From: Variovorax sp. EL159
GTDB taxonomy: Bacteria > Pseudomonadota > Gammaproteobacteria > Burkholderiales > Burkholderiaceae_C
Assembly: GCF_900100965.1 (NCBI RefSeq)
Contig: NZ_FMUJ01000002.1
Coordinates: 927,869-991,868, forward strand
Length of the DNA: 64,000 bases
Reading direction: 5' to 3'
Shown here: positions 1 through 10,127 of the stretch, piece after piece
How positions within the stretch are numbered: position 1 is the first letter of the stretch
How the letters are laid out: each line of letters opens with the position of its first letter
Made by a program: the position numbers and the translations under genes
Notes under the pieces: generated by a model
Database searches by the model: none
What the model was told of the DNA's origin: nothing
The model's input: the letters and a program-made list of their open reading frames with translations, nothing else

Positions 1-2
1 TG

Positions 3-3000
3 CCCAAGGGCGTGATGGTGGCGCACGGCCCCTTCGCCGCGCATTGCGTCGACACGGCCGTGCTCTACGAGATGGGGCCGCGCTCTTGCGAGCTGCACTT
101 CCTGTCTTTCTCTTTCGACGGCGCGCACGAACGGCTCTTTACCGCGCTGTGTTGCGGCGCCTCGCTGCTGCTGCGCGACGCCACGCTCTGGACCGCCGAG
201 CAGACGCTCGACGCGATGCAGCGGCATGGCGTGACCAATGCCGGCTTTCCGCCGGTCTACCTGCGCCAGCTCGCCGACTGGGCGCGCGACACCGGCCGCT
301 GCCCGCCCGTGCACCTGTACTCCTTCGGCGGCGAGGCGATGTCGCGCGAGAGCTTCGATGCGGTGCGCAAGCACCTGAAGCCGCAGATCCTCATCAACGG
401 CTACGGCCCGACCGAAGCGGTGGTCACGCCGATGCTGTGGAAGGTCGATGCGGCCGCGAGCTTCAGCGAGGGCTATGCGCCCATTGGCCAGCCCGTGGGC
501 GGGCGCAAGGCCTACGTGCTCGACGGCGACCTCAACCGCGTGCCGCGCAACGTGGCCGGCGAGCTGTACCTTGGCGGCACCGGCCTCGCACGCGGCTACC
601 TGCATCGCGCGGGCCTGAGCGCCGAGCGCTTCGTCGCCGATCCTTTCGACGGGGCCGGCGGCCGGCTCTACCGCACCGGCGACTGGGTGCGCTGGCGCGA
701 CGACGGCCAGCTCGAATACCTGGGGCGCATCGACCACCAGGTGAAGGTGCGCGGCTTTCGCATCGAGTTGGGCGAGATCGAGGCGCGGCTGCTGGCCGAG
801 CCCGAAGTGCGGCAGGCGGTGGTGATTGCCGCGGCCGGCCTCAGTGGCGCGCGGCTCGTGGCCTATGTGTCGTCGCGAAGCGGCCAGCAGGCCGATGCGG
901 CACAACTCAAGGAAAGGCTTGCGCGTGCGCTGCCCGACTACATGGTGCCGGCCGTCGTGATGGTGGTCGACGCGTTGCCGTTGAGCCCCAGCGGCAAGGT
1001 CGATCGCCATGCGCTGCCCGAACCCACGGCCGAGACGGGCCGCGCCTATGAGGCGCCGCAAGGCGAGGCTGAAGAGGCGCTCGCCAAGGTCTGGCGCGAT
1101 GTGCTGGGCCTGGCGCAAGTGGGCCGCAACGACAACTTCTTCGAGCTGGGCGGTGATTCGATCCTGAGCCTGCAGATCGTGGCGCGGCTGCGGCTGGCAG
1201 GCTGGAAGGCCACGCCCAAGCAGATTTTCGAGCGCCAGACCGTGGCTCAGCTTGCGGGCGCAATCGTGCCGAATGGCGATGCGAAGCGGCCCGCCGCCGA
1301 GTTGCAGGCAGCGGCGCAGGGCGAAGTGCCGCTGCTGCCGTTCCAGCGCGAGTTCTTCGAGATGAAGATGACAGCGCGCCATCACTGGAACCAGGCCGTG
1401 TTGCTGAAGAACCGCGAGCCGCTGCAACTGCCGGCCTTGCGGCAGGCCCTGCGCGCGGTGGTGCAGCAGCACGACAGCCTGCGTTTGCGCTTCACGCTGG
1501 ATGGCGAGGGCGCCTGGCAACAGCACTACGGAACGGTCTCCGACAACGAGTTCGCGGAGCTTCTCTGGGTGCGCAACGCCGGCGATGCGGCGCAGATCGA
1601 GGCGCTGTGCGAAGAAGCGCAGCGCAGCCTCGACCTGGCGCAAGGCTCGCTGATCCGTGCGCTGGTCATCGAGCTGCCAGAGGGCGAGTCGCGGCTGCTG
1701 CTGGCCATCCATCATCTGGTGGTCGATGGCGTGTCGTGGCGCATCCTGCTCGAAGACCTGCAGGACGCCTACCGCCAGAGCCTTGCAGGCCAGCCAGTCG
1801 CGCTGCCCGCGAAGACCAGCAGCTACAAGGACTGGTCGCTTGCGTTGCAAGGCTATGCCGCCGCCCACGGCGATGAGATCGACCACTGGCGCGCATTGAC
1901 CGATGTGCCGGCCAGCCTGCCTTGCGCGCACCCGCAAGCCTCGAACACGGCCCAAGACCAGCAGACCGTCGAACTTCAACTCGACAAGGCGACCACCGAC
2001 GCATTGCTGAAGGACGCGCCCGCGGCCTACCGCACGCAGGCCAACGACCTGCTGCTCACCGCACTCGGCCGGGCCTTGTGCACTTGGAGTGGCCACACGC
2101 GCATCCTGATCGACCTCGAAGGCCACGGCCGCGAGGATCTCTTCGCGCACATCGACCTGTCGCGCACGGTGGGCTGGTTCACCGCCTTGTTCCCGGTGGC
2201 ATTGGCACCGCAGGGCGAGATCGGCGAAGCGATCAAGCGCGTGAAGGAAAGCCTGCGCCGCATTCCCAACAAGGGGCTTGGCCACGGCGTGTTCAAGCAC
2301 GCGGGCGATGCCGCGCAACAGCAGGCGCTGCAGGCGGTGCCGAAGGCGCAGGTGGTCTTCAACTACCTCGGCCAGTTCGACGGCGGCTTCGACGAGCGCG
2401 CGCAGTGGATGCCCGCGCAGGAGTCCAGCGGCGCCCCGGTGGACGGCGGGGCCCCGCTGACGCACGAGTTCTCGGTCAACGGGCAGGTGTTCGACGGCGT
2501 GCTGACGCTGCGCGTGAGCTACAGCGTAGCGCGCCACGAGCGCGCGGCGGTAGAAGGCTGGGTGCAACGCTTCCGGCAGGAACTCGAAGCGCTGGTGCGC
2601 CACTGCACGAGCGGCGCTCGCGGCGTCACGCCGTCGGACTTTCCGCTTGCGAAGCTCGACCAGCAACAGCTCGATGCGCTGCCGGTGCCGGCCGCGCAAC
2701 TGGCGGACCTGTACCCGCTGTCGCCGATGCAGTCGGGCATGCTGTTCCACAGCGTCTTCGAGCCGGGTGCCAACACCTACCAGAACCAGCTGCGGCTCGA
2801 CTTCGAAGGGCTCGACGCGACGCGCTTTCGCGCTGCATGGGAGGCCGTGTTCCAACGGCACGACGTGCTGCGCACCGGCTTCCTGCAACGTGAAAGCCAG
2901 CCCCTGCAATGGATCGACCGTGGCGCGCAATTGCCCTGGCGCGAGGAGGACTGGCAGGGCAAGGCGGCGTCGGCCGAAGACCTTGCCGCGCTGGCGCGTA

Positions 3001-5921
3001 CCGAGCTGTCGCGCGGCTTCGATCTGGAGCGGCCGCCGCTCGCGCGTTTCGTGCTGGTGCGCACCGGCGCGCGCAGCCATCATTTCGTCTGGACCGTGCA
3101 CCATCTGCTGCTGGACGGATGGAGCACTTCGCAATTGCTGGGCGAAGTGCTGCGCCACTACGGCGGGCAGCCACTGCCCGCACTGCAAGGCCGCTACCGC
3201 GACTACATCGGCTGGCTGCAGGCGCAGGACGCAGCCGCCAGCGAAAGCTACTGGCGCCGCGAGCTGCAGCGGCTCGAAGGGCCGACACGGCTGGTCGATG
3301 CATTGCCCAAGGCCGCCGAGGTGGCCGGGGCACAACCCGGCCACGGCAACTTCGAGCACGCCTTCGATGCCGACGCCACGCAGCGCCTCGTGGCCTTTGC
3401 CAAGCGCGAGCACGTCACGCTGAACACGCTGGTGCAGGCGGCCTGGGCGCTGTTGCTGCAGCGGTACTGCGGCCAGCAGGCGGTGGCTTTCGGCTCCACG
3501 GTGGCGGGTCGGCCCGGCGACCTGGCCGGGGTCGAGCAGATGGTGGGCCTGTTCATCAACACGCTGCCGGTGGTCTGCACGCCCCGGCCCGAGCGGACGG
3601 TGGGCGCATGGCTGCGCGAGCTGCAGGCGCAGAACGTCGAGGTGCGCGAGCACGAGCACACGCCGCTCTACGAGATCCAGCGCTGGGCCGGGCAGAACGG
3701 CCCGGGCCTGTTCGACACCATCCTGGTGTTCGAGAACTACCCGGTCGACCAGGCGCTGCGCGACAACATGCCCGGCGGCATGCGCGTGGCCATGGCCGGC
3801 CAGCGCGACGAGACGCACTATCCGCTGACGGTGTCGGTCGTGCTGGCGCCCACGCTGACGCTGCAGTTCGACCACGACCGGGCATTGATCGGCGAGCGCG
3901 AAGCCGCCGCCATCGCCGCGCACCTGGGCCAGTTGCTGCAGGCATTGGCAATCGACGCCGCGCGCACGGTGCATGAGGTATCGATGCTGGGCGATGCGCA
4001 GCGCGCGCAACTGGGGCAATTCGGCCAATGGGATGCGGCGGGCGTGTCCACCGGGGTCGATGCATTCGTGCACCGCGAATTCGAGCGGCATGCGCGCCAG
4101 CAGCCCGGCGCCGTGGCATTGATCCACGGCGAGGCCGAGTGGCAGTATGGCGAGCTGAACCAGCGCGCCAACCGCCTCGCGCACCGGTTGATCGCGCTCG
4201 GCGTGGGCCCCGACGTGCGTGTCGGCCTCATGGTCGAACGCTCGATGGACATGGTCGTCGGCTTGCTGGCCATCCTGAAGGCCGGCGGCGCCTACGTGCC
4301 GCTGGACCCGGAGTACCCCGCGGACCGGCTGGCCTACATGGTCGAGGACAGCGCCATCGGGCTGCTGCTCACGCAAAGCCCGCTGACCGCGCGCATCGCC
4401 CAAGGCGGCCAGCCGCTCACGCTGCTAGAACTCGACCGGCTCGCGCTCGACGACGAAGCGGTGCACGACCCCGAAGTCGCGCAGCACGCGCACCACCTTG
4501 CGTACGTGATCTACACCTCGGGCTCGACCGGGCGGCCCAAGGGCATCGGCATTGCGCACGGCGCGCTGGCCGCGCACAGCCGCGTGTCGATCGAGTTGTT
4601 CGGCCTTGCCCCGCGCGAACGCATGCTGCAGTTCTCGACCATCAACTTCGATGGTTTCGTGGAGCAGCTGTTCCCGCCGTTGGCGGCCGGCAGCGCCGTC
4701 GTGCTGCGCGGGCCGGTGCTGTGGGACAGCGACACCTTCTACCGCGAGCTGATCGCGCGCGGCATTACCGTCGCCGACCTGCCGACGGCCTACTGGCACC
4801 TGCTGGCGCAAGACTTCGCGCAGCAGGGCGTGCGCGACTACGGCGTGCTGCGCCAGATGAACACCGGCGGCGAGGCGATGCCGGCCGAAGGCGTGAAGGC
4901 CTGGCGCGAAGCGGGCATGGGCCACATCCGGCTGCTGAACGTCTACGGCCCGACCGAGACCGTGGTCAGCGCCACCTCGCACGATTGCGGCGCCTACCTC
5001 GACGGCACGCAAGCCTTGCCGGCGCAGATGCCGATCGGCAAACCTCTCGGTGGCCGCCGGCTCTACGTGCTCGATGCCGAGCTGCAGCTCGCGCCGCCTG
5101 GCGTGGCCGGCGAGCTCTACATCGGCGGCGAGTTGCTGGCGCGCGGCTATCACGGGCGGCCAGCGCTCAGTGCCGAGCGCTTCGTGGCCGATCCCTTCGG
5201 CAGCGAAGCAGGCGGGCGCCTGTACCGCACCGGCGACGTCGTGCGCTGGAGCGCGGAAGGCGCGCTGGAGTACCTGGGCCGCACGGACCACCAGGTGAAG
5301 GTACGGGGCTTTCGCATCGAGCTGGGCGAGATCGAGGCTGCGCTGCTCGCGCAGCCCGGCGTGCGCGAAGCCGTGGTGGTGGCGCATCAGGCGCCCGGTG
5401 GTGCGCGGCTGGTGGGCTATGTGTCGGGCGAGGCCCCGGCTTCGGGCTCGCTCGAAGGACAGGGGCTGCGCGCGGCGCTCGCCGAAGCGCTGCCCGACTA
5501 CATGGTGCCCGGCGCGATCGTGGTGCTCGCGGCGTTGCCGCTGAACCCGAACGGCAAGGTGGACCGCAAGGCGCTGCCGGCGCCCGACCTGGAAAGCGCC
5601 GACGCCCACGAGGCGCCGCAAGGCGAGGTGGAAGAAAAGCTCGCGGCCATCTGGACCGAGGTGTTGCAGGTGGCGCGCATCGGCCGCCGCGACAACTTCT
5701 TCGAGCTGGGCGGCCACTCGCTGCTGGCGGTGCGGCTGGTGTCGGCCACCAAGCGGCGCTTCGGCATCGAGCTGCCGCTGCGCGCGGTGTTCGAGACACC
5801 GTCCTTCGCGGATTTCGCCGCCGGCGTGGCGGCGGAAATTCCCGCGGGCCTGGGCCTCGTGGCCCATGAAGACCGCAGCGCCGATCGCATCGACGCGCTG
5901 CTTGGCGAACTGGAGATATAG
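3..5921 (+). CDS. Non-ribosomal peptide synthetase, 5'-partial: A(partial)-PCP-E-C-A-PCP
   Basis: This is the 3' part of a large siderophore NRPS; the reading frame is open at the window edge, inside the A3 core (PKGVMVAH). Counting from base 12, the domains are: adenylation to about residue 340; carrier protein with LGGDSI near 380; epimerization about 430-880, with HHLVVDG near 566 and NYLGQFDG near 783; condensation about 897-1340, with [15 protein letters not shown] and HHLLLDG; adenylation about 1355-1860, with [11 protein letters not shown] and YGPTET; and a carrier with LGGHSL near 1900. Aligned by eye to GrsA PheA, the binding pockets read D-G-E-G-S-G-G-V-T-K (first) and D-G-E-D-N-G-V-V-S-K (second). 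From memory, D-G-E pockets go with Lys/Orn-type residues, so hydroxylated ornithine is a plausible substrate. The E domain predicts a D residue from the first module. There is no TE; the chain passes to the next gene 5 bp downstream. Confidence 0.96.
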   Translation, partial: PKGVMVAHGPFAAHCVDTAVLYEMGPRSCELHFLSFSFDGAHERLFTALCCGASLLLRDATLWTAEQTLDAMQRHGVTNAGFPPVYLRQLADWARDTGRCPPVHLYSFGGEAMSRESFDAVRKHLKPQILINGYGPTEAVVTPMLWKVDAAASFSEGYAPIGQPVGGRKAYVLDGDLNRVPRNVAGELYLGGTGLARGYLHRAGLSAERFVADPFDGAGGRLYRTGDWVRWRDDGQLEYLGRIDHQVKVRGFRIELGEIEARLLAEPEVRQAVVIAAAGLSGARLVAYVSSRSGQQADAAQLKERLARALPDYMVPAVVMVVDALPLSPSGKVDRHALPEPTAETGRAYEAPQGEAEEALAKVWRDVLGLAQVGRNDNFFELGGDSILSLQIVARLRLAGWKATPKQIFERQTVAQLAGAIVPNGDAKRPAAELQAAAQGEVPLLPFQREFFEMKMTARHHWNQAVLLKNREPLQLPALRQALRAVVQQHDSLRLRFTLDGEGAWQQHYGTVSDNEFAELLWVRNAGDAAQIEALCEEAQRSLDLAQGSLIRALVIELPEGESRLLLAIHHLVVDGVSWRILLEDLQDAYRQSLAGQPVALPAKTSSYKDWSLALQGYAAAHGDEIDHWRALTDVPASLPCAHPQASNTAQDQQTVELQLDKATTDALLKDAPAAYRTQANDLLLTALGRALCTWSGHTRILIDLEGHGREDLFAHIDLSRTVGWFTALFPVALAPQGEIGEAIKRVKESLRRIPNKGLGHGVFKHAGDAAQQQALQAVPKAQVVFNYLGQFDGGFDERAQWMPAQESSGAPVDGGAPLTHEFSVNGQVFDGVLTLRVSYSVARHERAAVEGWVQRFRQELEALVRHCTSGARGVTPSDFPLAKLDQQQLDALPVPAAQLADLYPLSPMQSGMLFHSVFEPGANTYQNQLRLDFEGLDATRFRAAWEAVFQRHDVLRTGFLQRESQPLQWIDRGAQLPWREEDWQGKAASAEDLAALARTELSRGFDLERPPLARFVLVRTGARSHHFVWTVHHLLLDGWSTSQLLGEVLRHYGGQPLPALQGRYRDYIGWLQAQDAAASESYWRRELQRLEGPTRLVDALPKAAEVAGAQPGHGNFEHAFDADATQRLVAFAKREHVTLNTLVQAAWALLLQRYCGQQAVAFGSTVAGRPGDLAGVEQMVGLFINTLPVVCTPRPERTVGAWLRELQAQNVEVREHEHTPLYEIQRWAGQNGPGLFDTILVFENYPVDQALRDNMPGGMRVAMAGQRDETHYPLTVSVVLAPTLTLQFDHDRALIGEREAAAIAAHLGQLLQALAIDAARTVHEVSMLGDAQRAQLGQFGQWDAAGVSTGVDAFVHREFERHARQQPGAVALIHGEAEWQYGELNQRANRLAHRLIALGVGPDVRVGLMVERSMDMVVGLLAILKAGGAYVPLDPEYPADRLAYMVEDSAIGLLLTQSPLTARIAQGGQPLTLLELDRLALDDEAVHDPEVAQHAHHLAYVIYTSGSTGRPKGIGIAHGALAAHSRVSIELFGLAPRERMLQFSTINFDGFVEQLFPPLAAGSAVVLRGPVLWDSDTFYRELIARGITVADLPTAYWHLLAQDFAQQGVRDYGVLRQMNTGGEAMPAEGVKAWREAGMGHIRLLNVYGPTETVVSATSHDCGAYLDGTQALPAQMPIGKPLGGRRLYVLDAELQLAPPGVAGELYIGGELLARGYHGRPALSAERFVADPFGSEAGGRLYRTGDVVRWSAEGALEYLGRTDHQVKVRGFRIELGEIEAALLAQPGVREAVVVAHQAPGGARLVGYVSGEAPASGSLEGQGLRAALAEALPDYMVPGAIVVLAALPLNPNGKVDRKALPAPDLESADAHEAPQGEVEEKLAAIWTEVLQVARIGRRDNFFELGGHSLLAVRLVSATKRRFGIELPLRAVFETPSFADFAAGVAAEIPAGLGLVAHEDRSADRIDALLGELEI

Positions 5922-5926
5922 AAAGC

Positions 5927-8900
5927 ATGAGCCCGGAACTGAATGCCCTGTCGCGGCGCTTCGTCGCGCTGCCGGCCGACAAGCAGCGAATCTTTCTGGA
6001 GAAGCTGCGCGCCAATGGCATCGACTTCGACACGCTGCCGATGATCCCGAGGGATGCCGGCGTGCCGGTGCCGATGGCCTACGCGCAACGGGCCCTGTGG
6101 CTGGCGTGGCAGCGTGCGCCGCATTCGCCGGCCTACAACCTGGCGGGCCGGCTGCGCATTCCCGATGCGCGCGGCGCCGACAGCATTCGCGCCTGCGTCG
6201 CCTTGCTGGTGAAACGGCATGCGGTGCTTTGCACCACCTATCCCGCCGATGCGGAAGGGCAGGCGCTGCAGCGCATCGATCCGCAGCGCAGCTTTGGTTG
6301 GGCGGTGCGCGAGTGGAGCTCGGCGCATCGCGACAGCGACGCAATGCTGCAGGCCGCGGCGAGGGATTTCGCCGCCGCGCCTTTCGACCTGGAGCATGGC
6401 CCGGTGTTCCGGGGCGAGCTGCATGTGTTTGCCGATGGCGTGTCTGAACTGCTGCTGGGCGTGCATCACATCGCGGCCGACGGGCAGTCGGTCGAACTGC
6501 TGATGGCGGAGTTGATGGCATTGCTTGCGCAGCCTGTTGCTCCGGTGGCCCCGGCCGCCCCGGCGGTGGGCGCGCTCGACTACGCCGACTACGCCGTGTG
6601 GCAGAGGCAGTGGCTCGAGGCCGGTGAGCTGCAACGGCAGATCGCCTACTGGCGTGAACAGCTTCGCGATGCGCCATCGAGCACCGCACTGTCGCTCGAC
6701 CGCCCGCGGCAGGCCACGCGCAGCGCACGGGGCGACATGGTCGCGTTCGCACTCGCGCCCGATGTCTCGCAGCGCCTGAAGGAGTTGGGGCGCCAGCATG
6801 CGGCCTCGCCCTACATGGTGACCATCGCGCTGCTCGGCCTGCTGGTCTGGCGCTACTGCGGCGAGCGCGACATCTGCATCGGATCGCCCTCGACCACGCG
6901 CGACCGGCCCGAGCTGGCCGGGCTGGTGGGGCACTTCACCAATGTGTTGGTGCTGCGCCTGAAGATCGATCCGTCGGCCGATTTCGCAAGCCTGCTGCGG
7001 CAGGTGCGCGAGCGGGTGCTCGAAGCCAAGAGCCATCAGGACCTGCCGCTGGACATGCTGATCGAAGCCCTGGCGGTCGAGCGCACGCCGGGCCTGCAGC
7101 CGCTGTTCCAGATCAAGTCGACGCAGCAGGCCACGGGCGGCGCGCCTGCTGCGGCGGCGCCCGATGCGGACGGCATGACGGCCGATGGCATCGGCGTCGA
7201 CGAAGTGCACTTCGACCTGAGCTTCGACCTGATCGACACGGGCAGTGCGTTGTCCTTCGAGCTGGCCTACGCCACCGACATCTTCGACCGCGTGACCATC
7301 GACCGGCTGGCCGATGCGTTCCGCAGCCTCGCCGCGCAGGTGGCAGGCCGGCCGGCATTGGCGCTGAACGGCACTGAACTGGCCGGCGAATCGAGCCTGC
7401 GCGGCGAGCGCAAGACATGGCCGTTCGACACCGTGTTGCAGATGCTCGCCAAGGCCGTGGCGCAGCGGGGCGACGCCTCCGCACTGGTCTGCGGCGACCG
7501 CGTGCGCAGCCACGCCGAACTCGACCGCGCCTCCGCGCACTGGGCGGCCGAACTCCGGCGCCGTGGCGTTGGGCCCGAGAGCCGCGTGGCCGTCTGCATG
7601 GAGCGCTCGCCGGAATTCGTGCTCGCGCTGCTGTCGGTCCTGAAGGCCGGCGGTGCCTATGTGCCTGTCGACCCCGCACTGCCACCGCAGCGCATCGCCG
7701 ATCTGCTGGAAGACAGCGGCGCGGCGATGGTGCTGGTCACCGCGCCGCTGCCGTGGCAACCGGCGGTGCCGCAACTGGACGTGCACTTCGATCTGCCGGC
7801 CAACGCCGAGCCGCCGCGCATCGCGACGCAGGTGCACCCGGACCAGGCGGCCTATGTGATCTACACCTCGGGCTCGACGGGCCGCCCCAAGGGCGTGGCG
7901 GTGTCGCACGGTGCGCTCGCGAACTACGCACAAGGCGTGCTCGCGCGCTTCGATCTGCAGGCGGGCGGGCGCTTCGCGATGGTCTCCACCGTCGGGGCCG
8001 ACCTGGGCCACACCTCGCTGTTCGGCGCGCTGTGTTCGGGCGGCAGCCTGCATCTGCTGACGGCCGACGAGGCCTTCGACCCGGATGCCTTCGCCGCAAG
8101 CATGGCAAGGCACAAGACGGGTGTGCTGAAGATCGTGCCGAGCCACCTCAAGGGGCTGCTCAATGCGCAGCGGCCCGAAGCGGTGCTGCCATTGCACACG
8201 CTGGTGCTGGGCGGCGAGGTCACCGATGCGGCCACGCTGCAGACGATCCGCGCGCTTCGGCCCGATCTGCGCATCTTCAATCACTACGGGCCGACCGAGA
8301 CGACGGTCGGCATGCTGACGCATTTTGCAGAAGCACCCACCGGTGCGGCGATGGACAACCTGCCGCTCGGACGCCCGATACCGAACATGGATGCCTACGT
8401 GCTCGACGCGCAATTGCAGGCCGTGCAGCCAGGCATGCCGGGCGAGCTGTACATCGGCGGGCCGGGTGTGGCGCGTGGCTACCTCGGGCGTGCCGACCTG
8501 TGTGCGGAGCGCTTTGTCGCGTCGCCGTTCGGCGATGGCCAGCGCCTGTATCGCGCGGGCGACCGGGTGCGGCAGCGCAGCGACGGCACGCTGGAGTTTC
8601 TCGGGCGCAACGACGACCAGGTCAAGATTCGCGGCTATCGCGTCGAGCCGGGCGAGCTGGCGGCGCGCCTGCGGCAGTTCGCCGAGGTCGGCGATGCGGT
8701 GGTTGTTGCGGATGCGGGCGCGCACGACAGCGCGGTGCTGTGGGCCTACGTGGTGCCGAAGGCGCGGGGTGCGGCCTTCGACGTCGAAAGGCTGCGGCAG
8801 GCGCTGCAGGGCAGCCTGCCGGCGTGGCTGGTGCCCGAGAAGATCGTCGTGCTCGATGCACTGCCGCTGACGGCCAACGGCAAGATCGACCGGCGTGCAC

Positions 8901-10009
8901 TGCCGCGTCCGCAGGAGCCCGATGCGGCGGAGCAGCTGCAGCAGGCCTTCGATGCGCCCCGTGGCCCGGTCGAAGAGGCACTGGCCGGCATCTGGCGCCA
9001 GGTGCTCGGTGTGGAGCGCATCGCGCGTGGCGACAACTTCTTCGCGCTCGGTGGCGATTCGATCCTGAGCCTCAAGCTGGTGGCGCGCATCCGCAAGCAG
9101 TTGCCCGGCGGCGGCCAGTTGAGCCTGCCCGACGTGATGCAGGCCGAGAGCCTGCAAAGCCTGGCGGCACGCCTGCGGCAGAAGTTCGAGACTTCGCACG
9201 ATGCCGTCTGCCTTGCCGCCACCGGTGCGGGCACGCCGCTGTTCTGCCTGCCGGGGCTGATCGTCAACACGCGCGAGTTCCTGCCGCTGGCCGAGGCGTT
9301 GCAGGCTGACCGGCCGGTGTACGGCTTCGTGAGCCACGTCTACACGCGCAAGCGCTGGCGCGGCTTTGCGGTGCAGGAGATGGCGGCCGAGTACGCGGAC
9401 TTCATCGCCGCGACGGCCACGGGCGGGCGCTGCGCGTTGCTGGGCTGGTCTTCGGGCGGCGACCTGGCCTTCGAGGTCGCGCGGCGCTTGCAGGGGCGCG
9501 TCGAGATCGTCTTCACCGCGCTGGTGGATGTGTTCGAGACCGAGCCGCTGCTGCCTTCGCGCGAGCTGGCGCCGGCACAGCGCGCGCAGGCCGACGAGGC
9601 GCTCGCGGCGTGGCTCGCGCGCTCGCAGATGGCCGAGCAGTGGCAGGCGCTGATCGCCCGCATGGACGACGGCGAACGCAGCTGGGTCGCGTTGCAGGTG
9701 CTCGACGCGGCGCAGGACTTCCCGGTGGACGGGCCCGGCGACGAGGCGGCCGAGTACCTGATGTGGGTCACGCTCGACAAGCGCGTGCAGGCGCAGCGCT
9801 ATGCGTACGAGCCGTCGGCACTGCCGGTCCACGTGTTCCAGGCCGACAGTTCGCTGACGGCCGAGGGCGTGCTGCGCCGCTGGCAGGACCACGCGCAGGT
9901 CGTCGCGACCGAGGTGCTGCCGCAGGCGAGCCACCTGGACATCATTCGCCATCCGCAGTTGTGCGCGGCGCTTGCGAAGGCGCTGCGCGCTACCGACACC
10001 GCGGCATGA
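5927..10009 (+). CDS. Non-ribosomal peptide synthetase, terminal module C-A(Asp)-PCP-TE
   Basis: This 1360-residue protein is the last module of the assembly line. Condensation spans about 45-480, with HHIAADG near 180. Adenylation spans about 500-1000, with [11 protein letters not shown] and YGPTET. The carrier is about 1020-1085 (LGGDSI near 1042). A type I thioesterase spans about 1100-1350, with nucleophile motif GWSSGG near 1172 and a probable catalytic His in ASHLDIIRHP. The pocket residues aligned by eye to PheA read D-L-T-K-V-G-H-V-G-K. This is one change from the aspartate code D-L-T-K-V-G-H-I-G-K, so Asp is the predicted substrate, possibly beta-hydroxylated as in related Variovorax siderophores. 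No Asp hydroxylase is visible in the window. The start ATG lies 5 bp after the previous stop, so the two genes are surely co-transcribed. A bidirectional terminator follows. Confidence 0.97.
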   Translation: MSPELNALSRRFVALPADKQRIFLEKLRANGIDFDTLPMIPRDAGVPVPMAYAQRALWLAWQRAPHSPAYNLAGRLRIPDARGADSIRACVALLVKRHAVLCTTYPADAEGQALQRIDPQRSFGWAVREWSSAHRDSDAMLQAAARDFAAAPFDLEHGPVFRGELHVFADGVSELLLGVHHIAADGQSVELLMAELMALLAQPVAPVAPAAPAVGALDYADYAVWQRQWLEAGELQRQIAYWREQLRDAPSSTALSLDRPRQATRSARGDMVAFALAPDVSQRLKELGRQHAASPYMVTIALLGLLVWRYCGERDICIGSPSTTRDRPELAGLVGHFTNVLVLRLKIDPSADFASLLRQVRERVLEAKSHQDLPLDMLIEALAVERTPGLQPLFQIKSTQQATGGAPAAAAPDADGMTADGIGVDEVHFDLSFDLIDTGSALSFELAYATDIFDRVTIDRLADAFRSLAAQVAGRPALALNGTELAGESSLRGERKTWPFDTVLQMLAKAVAQRGDASALVCGDRVRSHAELDRASAHWAAELRRRGVGPESRVAVCMERSPEFVLALLSVLKAGGAYVPVDPALPPQRIADLLEDSGAAMVLVTAPLPWQPAVPQLDVHFDLPANAEPPRIATQVHPDQAAYVIYTSGSTGRPKGVAVSHGALANYAQGVLARFDLQAGGRFAMVSTVGADLGHTSLFGALCSGGSLHLLTADEAFDPDAFAASMARHKTGVLKIVPSHLKGLLNAQRPEAVLPLHTLVLGGEVTDAATLQTIRALRPDLRIFNHYGPTETTVGMLTHFAEAPTGAAMDNLPLGRPIPNMDAYVLDAQLQAVQPGMPGELYIGGPGVARGYLGRADLCAERFVASPFGDGQRLYRAGDRVRQRSDGTLEFLGRNDDQVKIRGYRVEPGELAARLRQFAEVGDAVVVADAGAHDSAVLWAYVVPKARGAAFDVERLRQALQGSLPAWLVPEKIVVLDALPLTANGKIDRRALPRPQEPDAAEQLQQAFDAPRGPVEEALAGIWRQVLGVERIARGDNFFALGGDSILSLKLVARIRKQLPGGGQLSLPDVMQAESLQSLAARLRQKFETSHDAVCLAATGAGTPLFCLPGLIVNTREFLPLAEALQADRPVYGFVSHVYTRKRWRGFAVQEMAAEYADFIAATATGGRCALLGWSSGGDLAFEVARRLQGRVEIVFTALVDVFETEPLLPSRELAPAQRAQADEALAAWLARSQMAEQWQALIARMDDGERSWVALQVLDAAQDFPVDGPGDEAAEYLMWVTLDKRVQAQRYAYEPSALPVHVFQADSSLTAEGVLRRWQDHAQVVATEVLPQASHLDIIRHPQLCAALAKALRATDTAA

Positions 10010-10044
10010 CGCCGACCGGCCTGCGCGAGAACGCGCAGGTCACT

Positions 10045-10097
10045 AAAAAAAGCCCCGGAAGGCGCAGCGCGAACGCTGCATCCTCCGGGGCTTTTTT
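10045..10097. terminator. Bidirectional rho-independent terminator between convergent genes
   Basis: AAAAAAGCCCCGGA at 10045-10058 is exactly complementary to 10084-10097, and an inner GCAGCG/CGCTGC stem closes the loop. The A run on one side and the T run on the other make it work for both the NRPS operon and the facing TonB receptor gene. Confidence 0.9.
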
Positions 10098-10127
10098 CCT
10101 GATACGGGCCTGCTGGCCCGGACTGGT

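Noticed and set aside
5498-9952. A 1484-codon open frame on the minus strand opposite the NRPS genes, and similar long antisense frames elsewhere
   Set aside because: It is a by-product of high third-position GC in the plus-strand NRPS genes; the translation is Arg/Gln/His-rich with no domain, while the plus strand has clear NRPS motifs.
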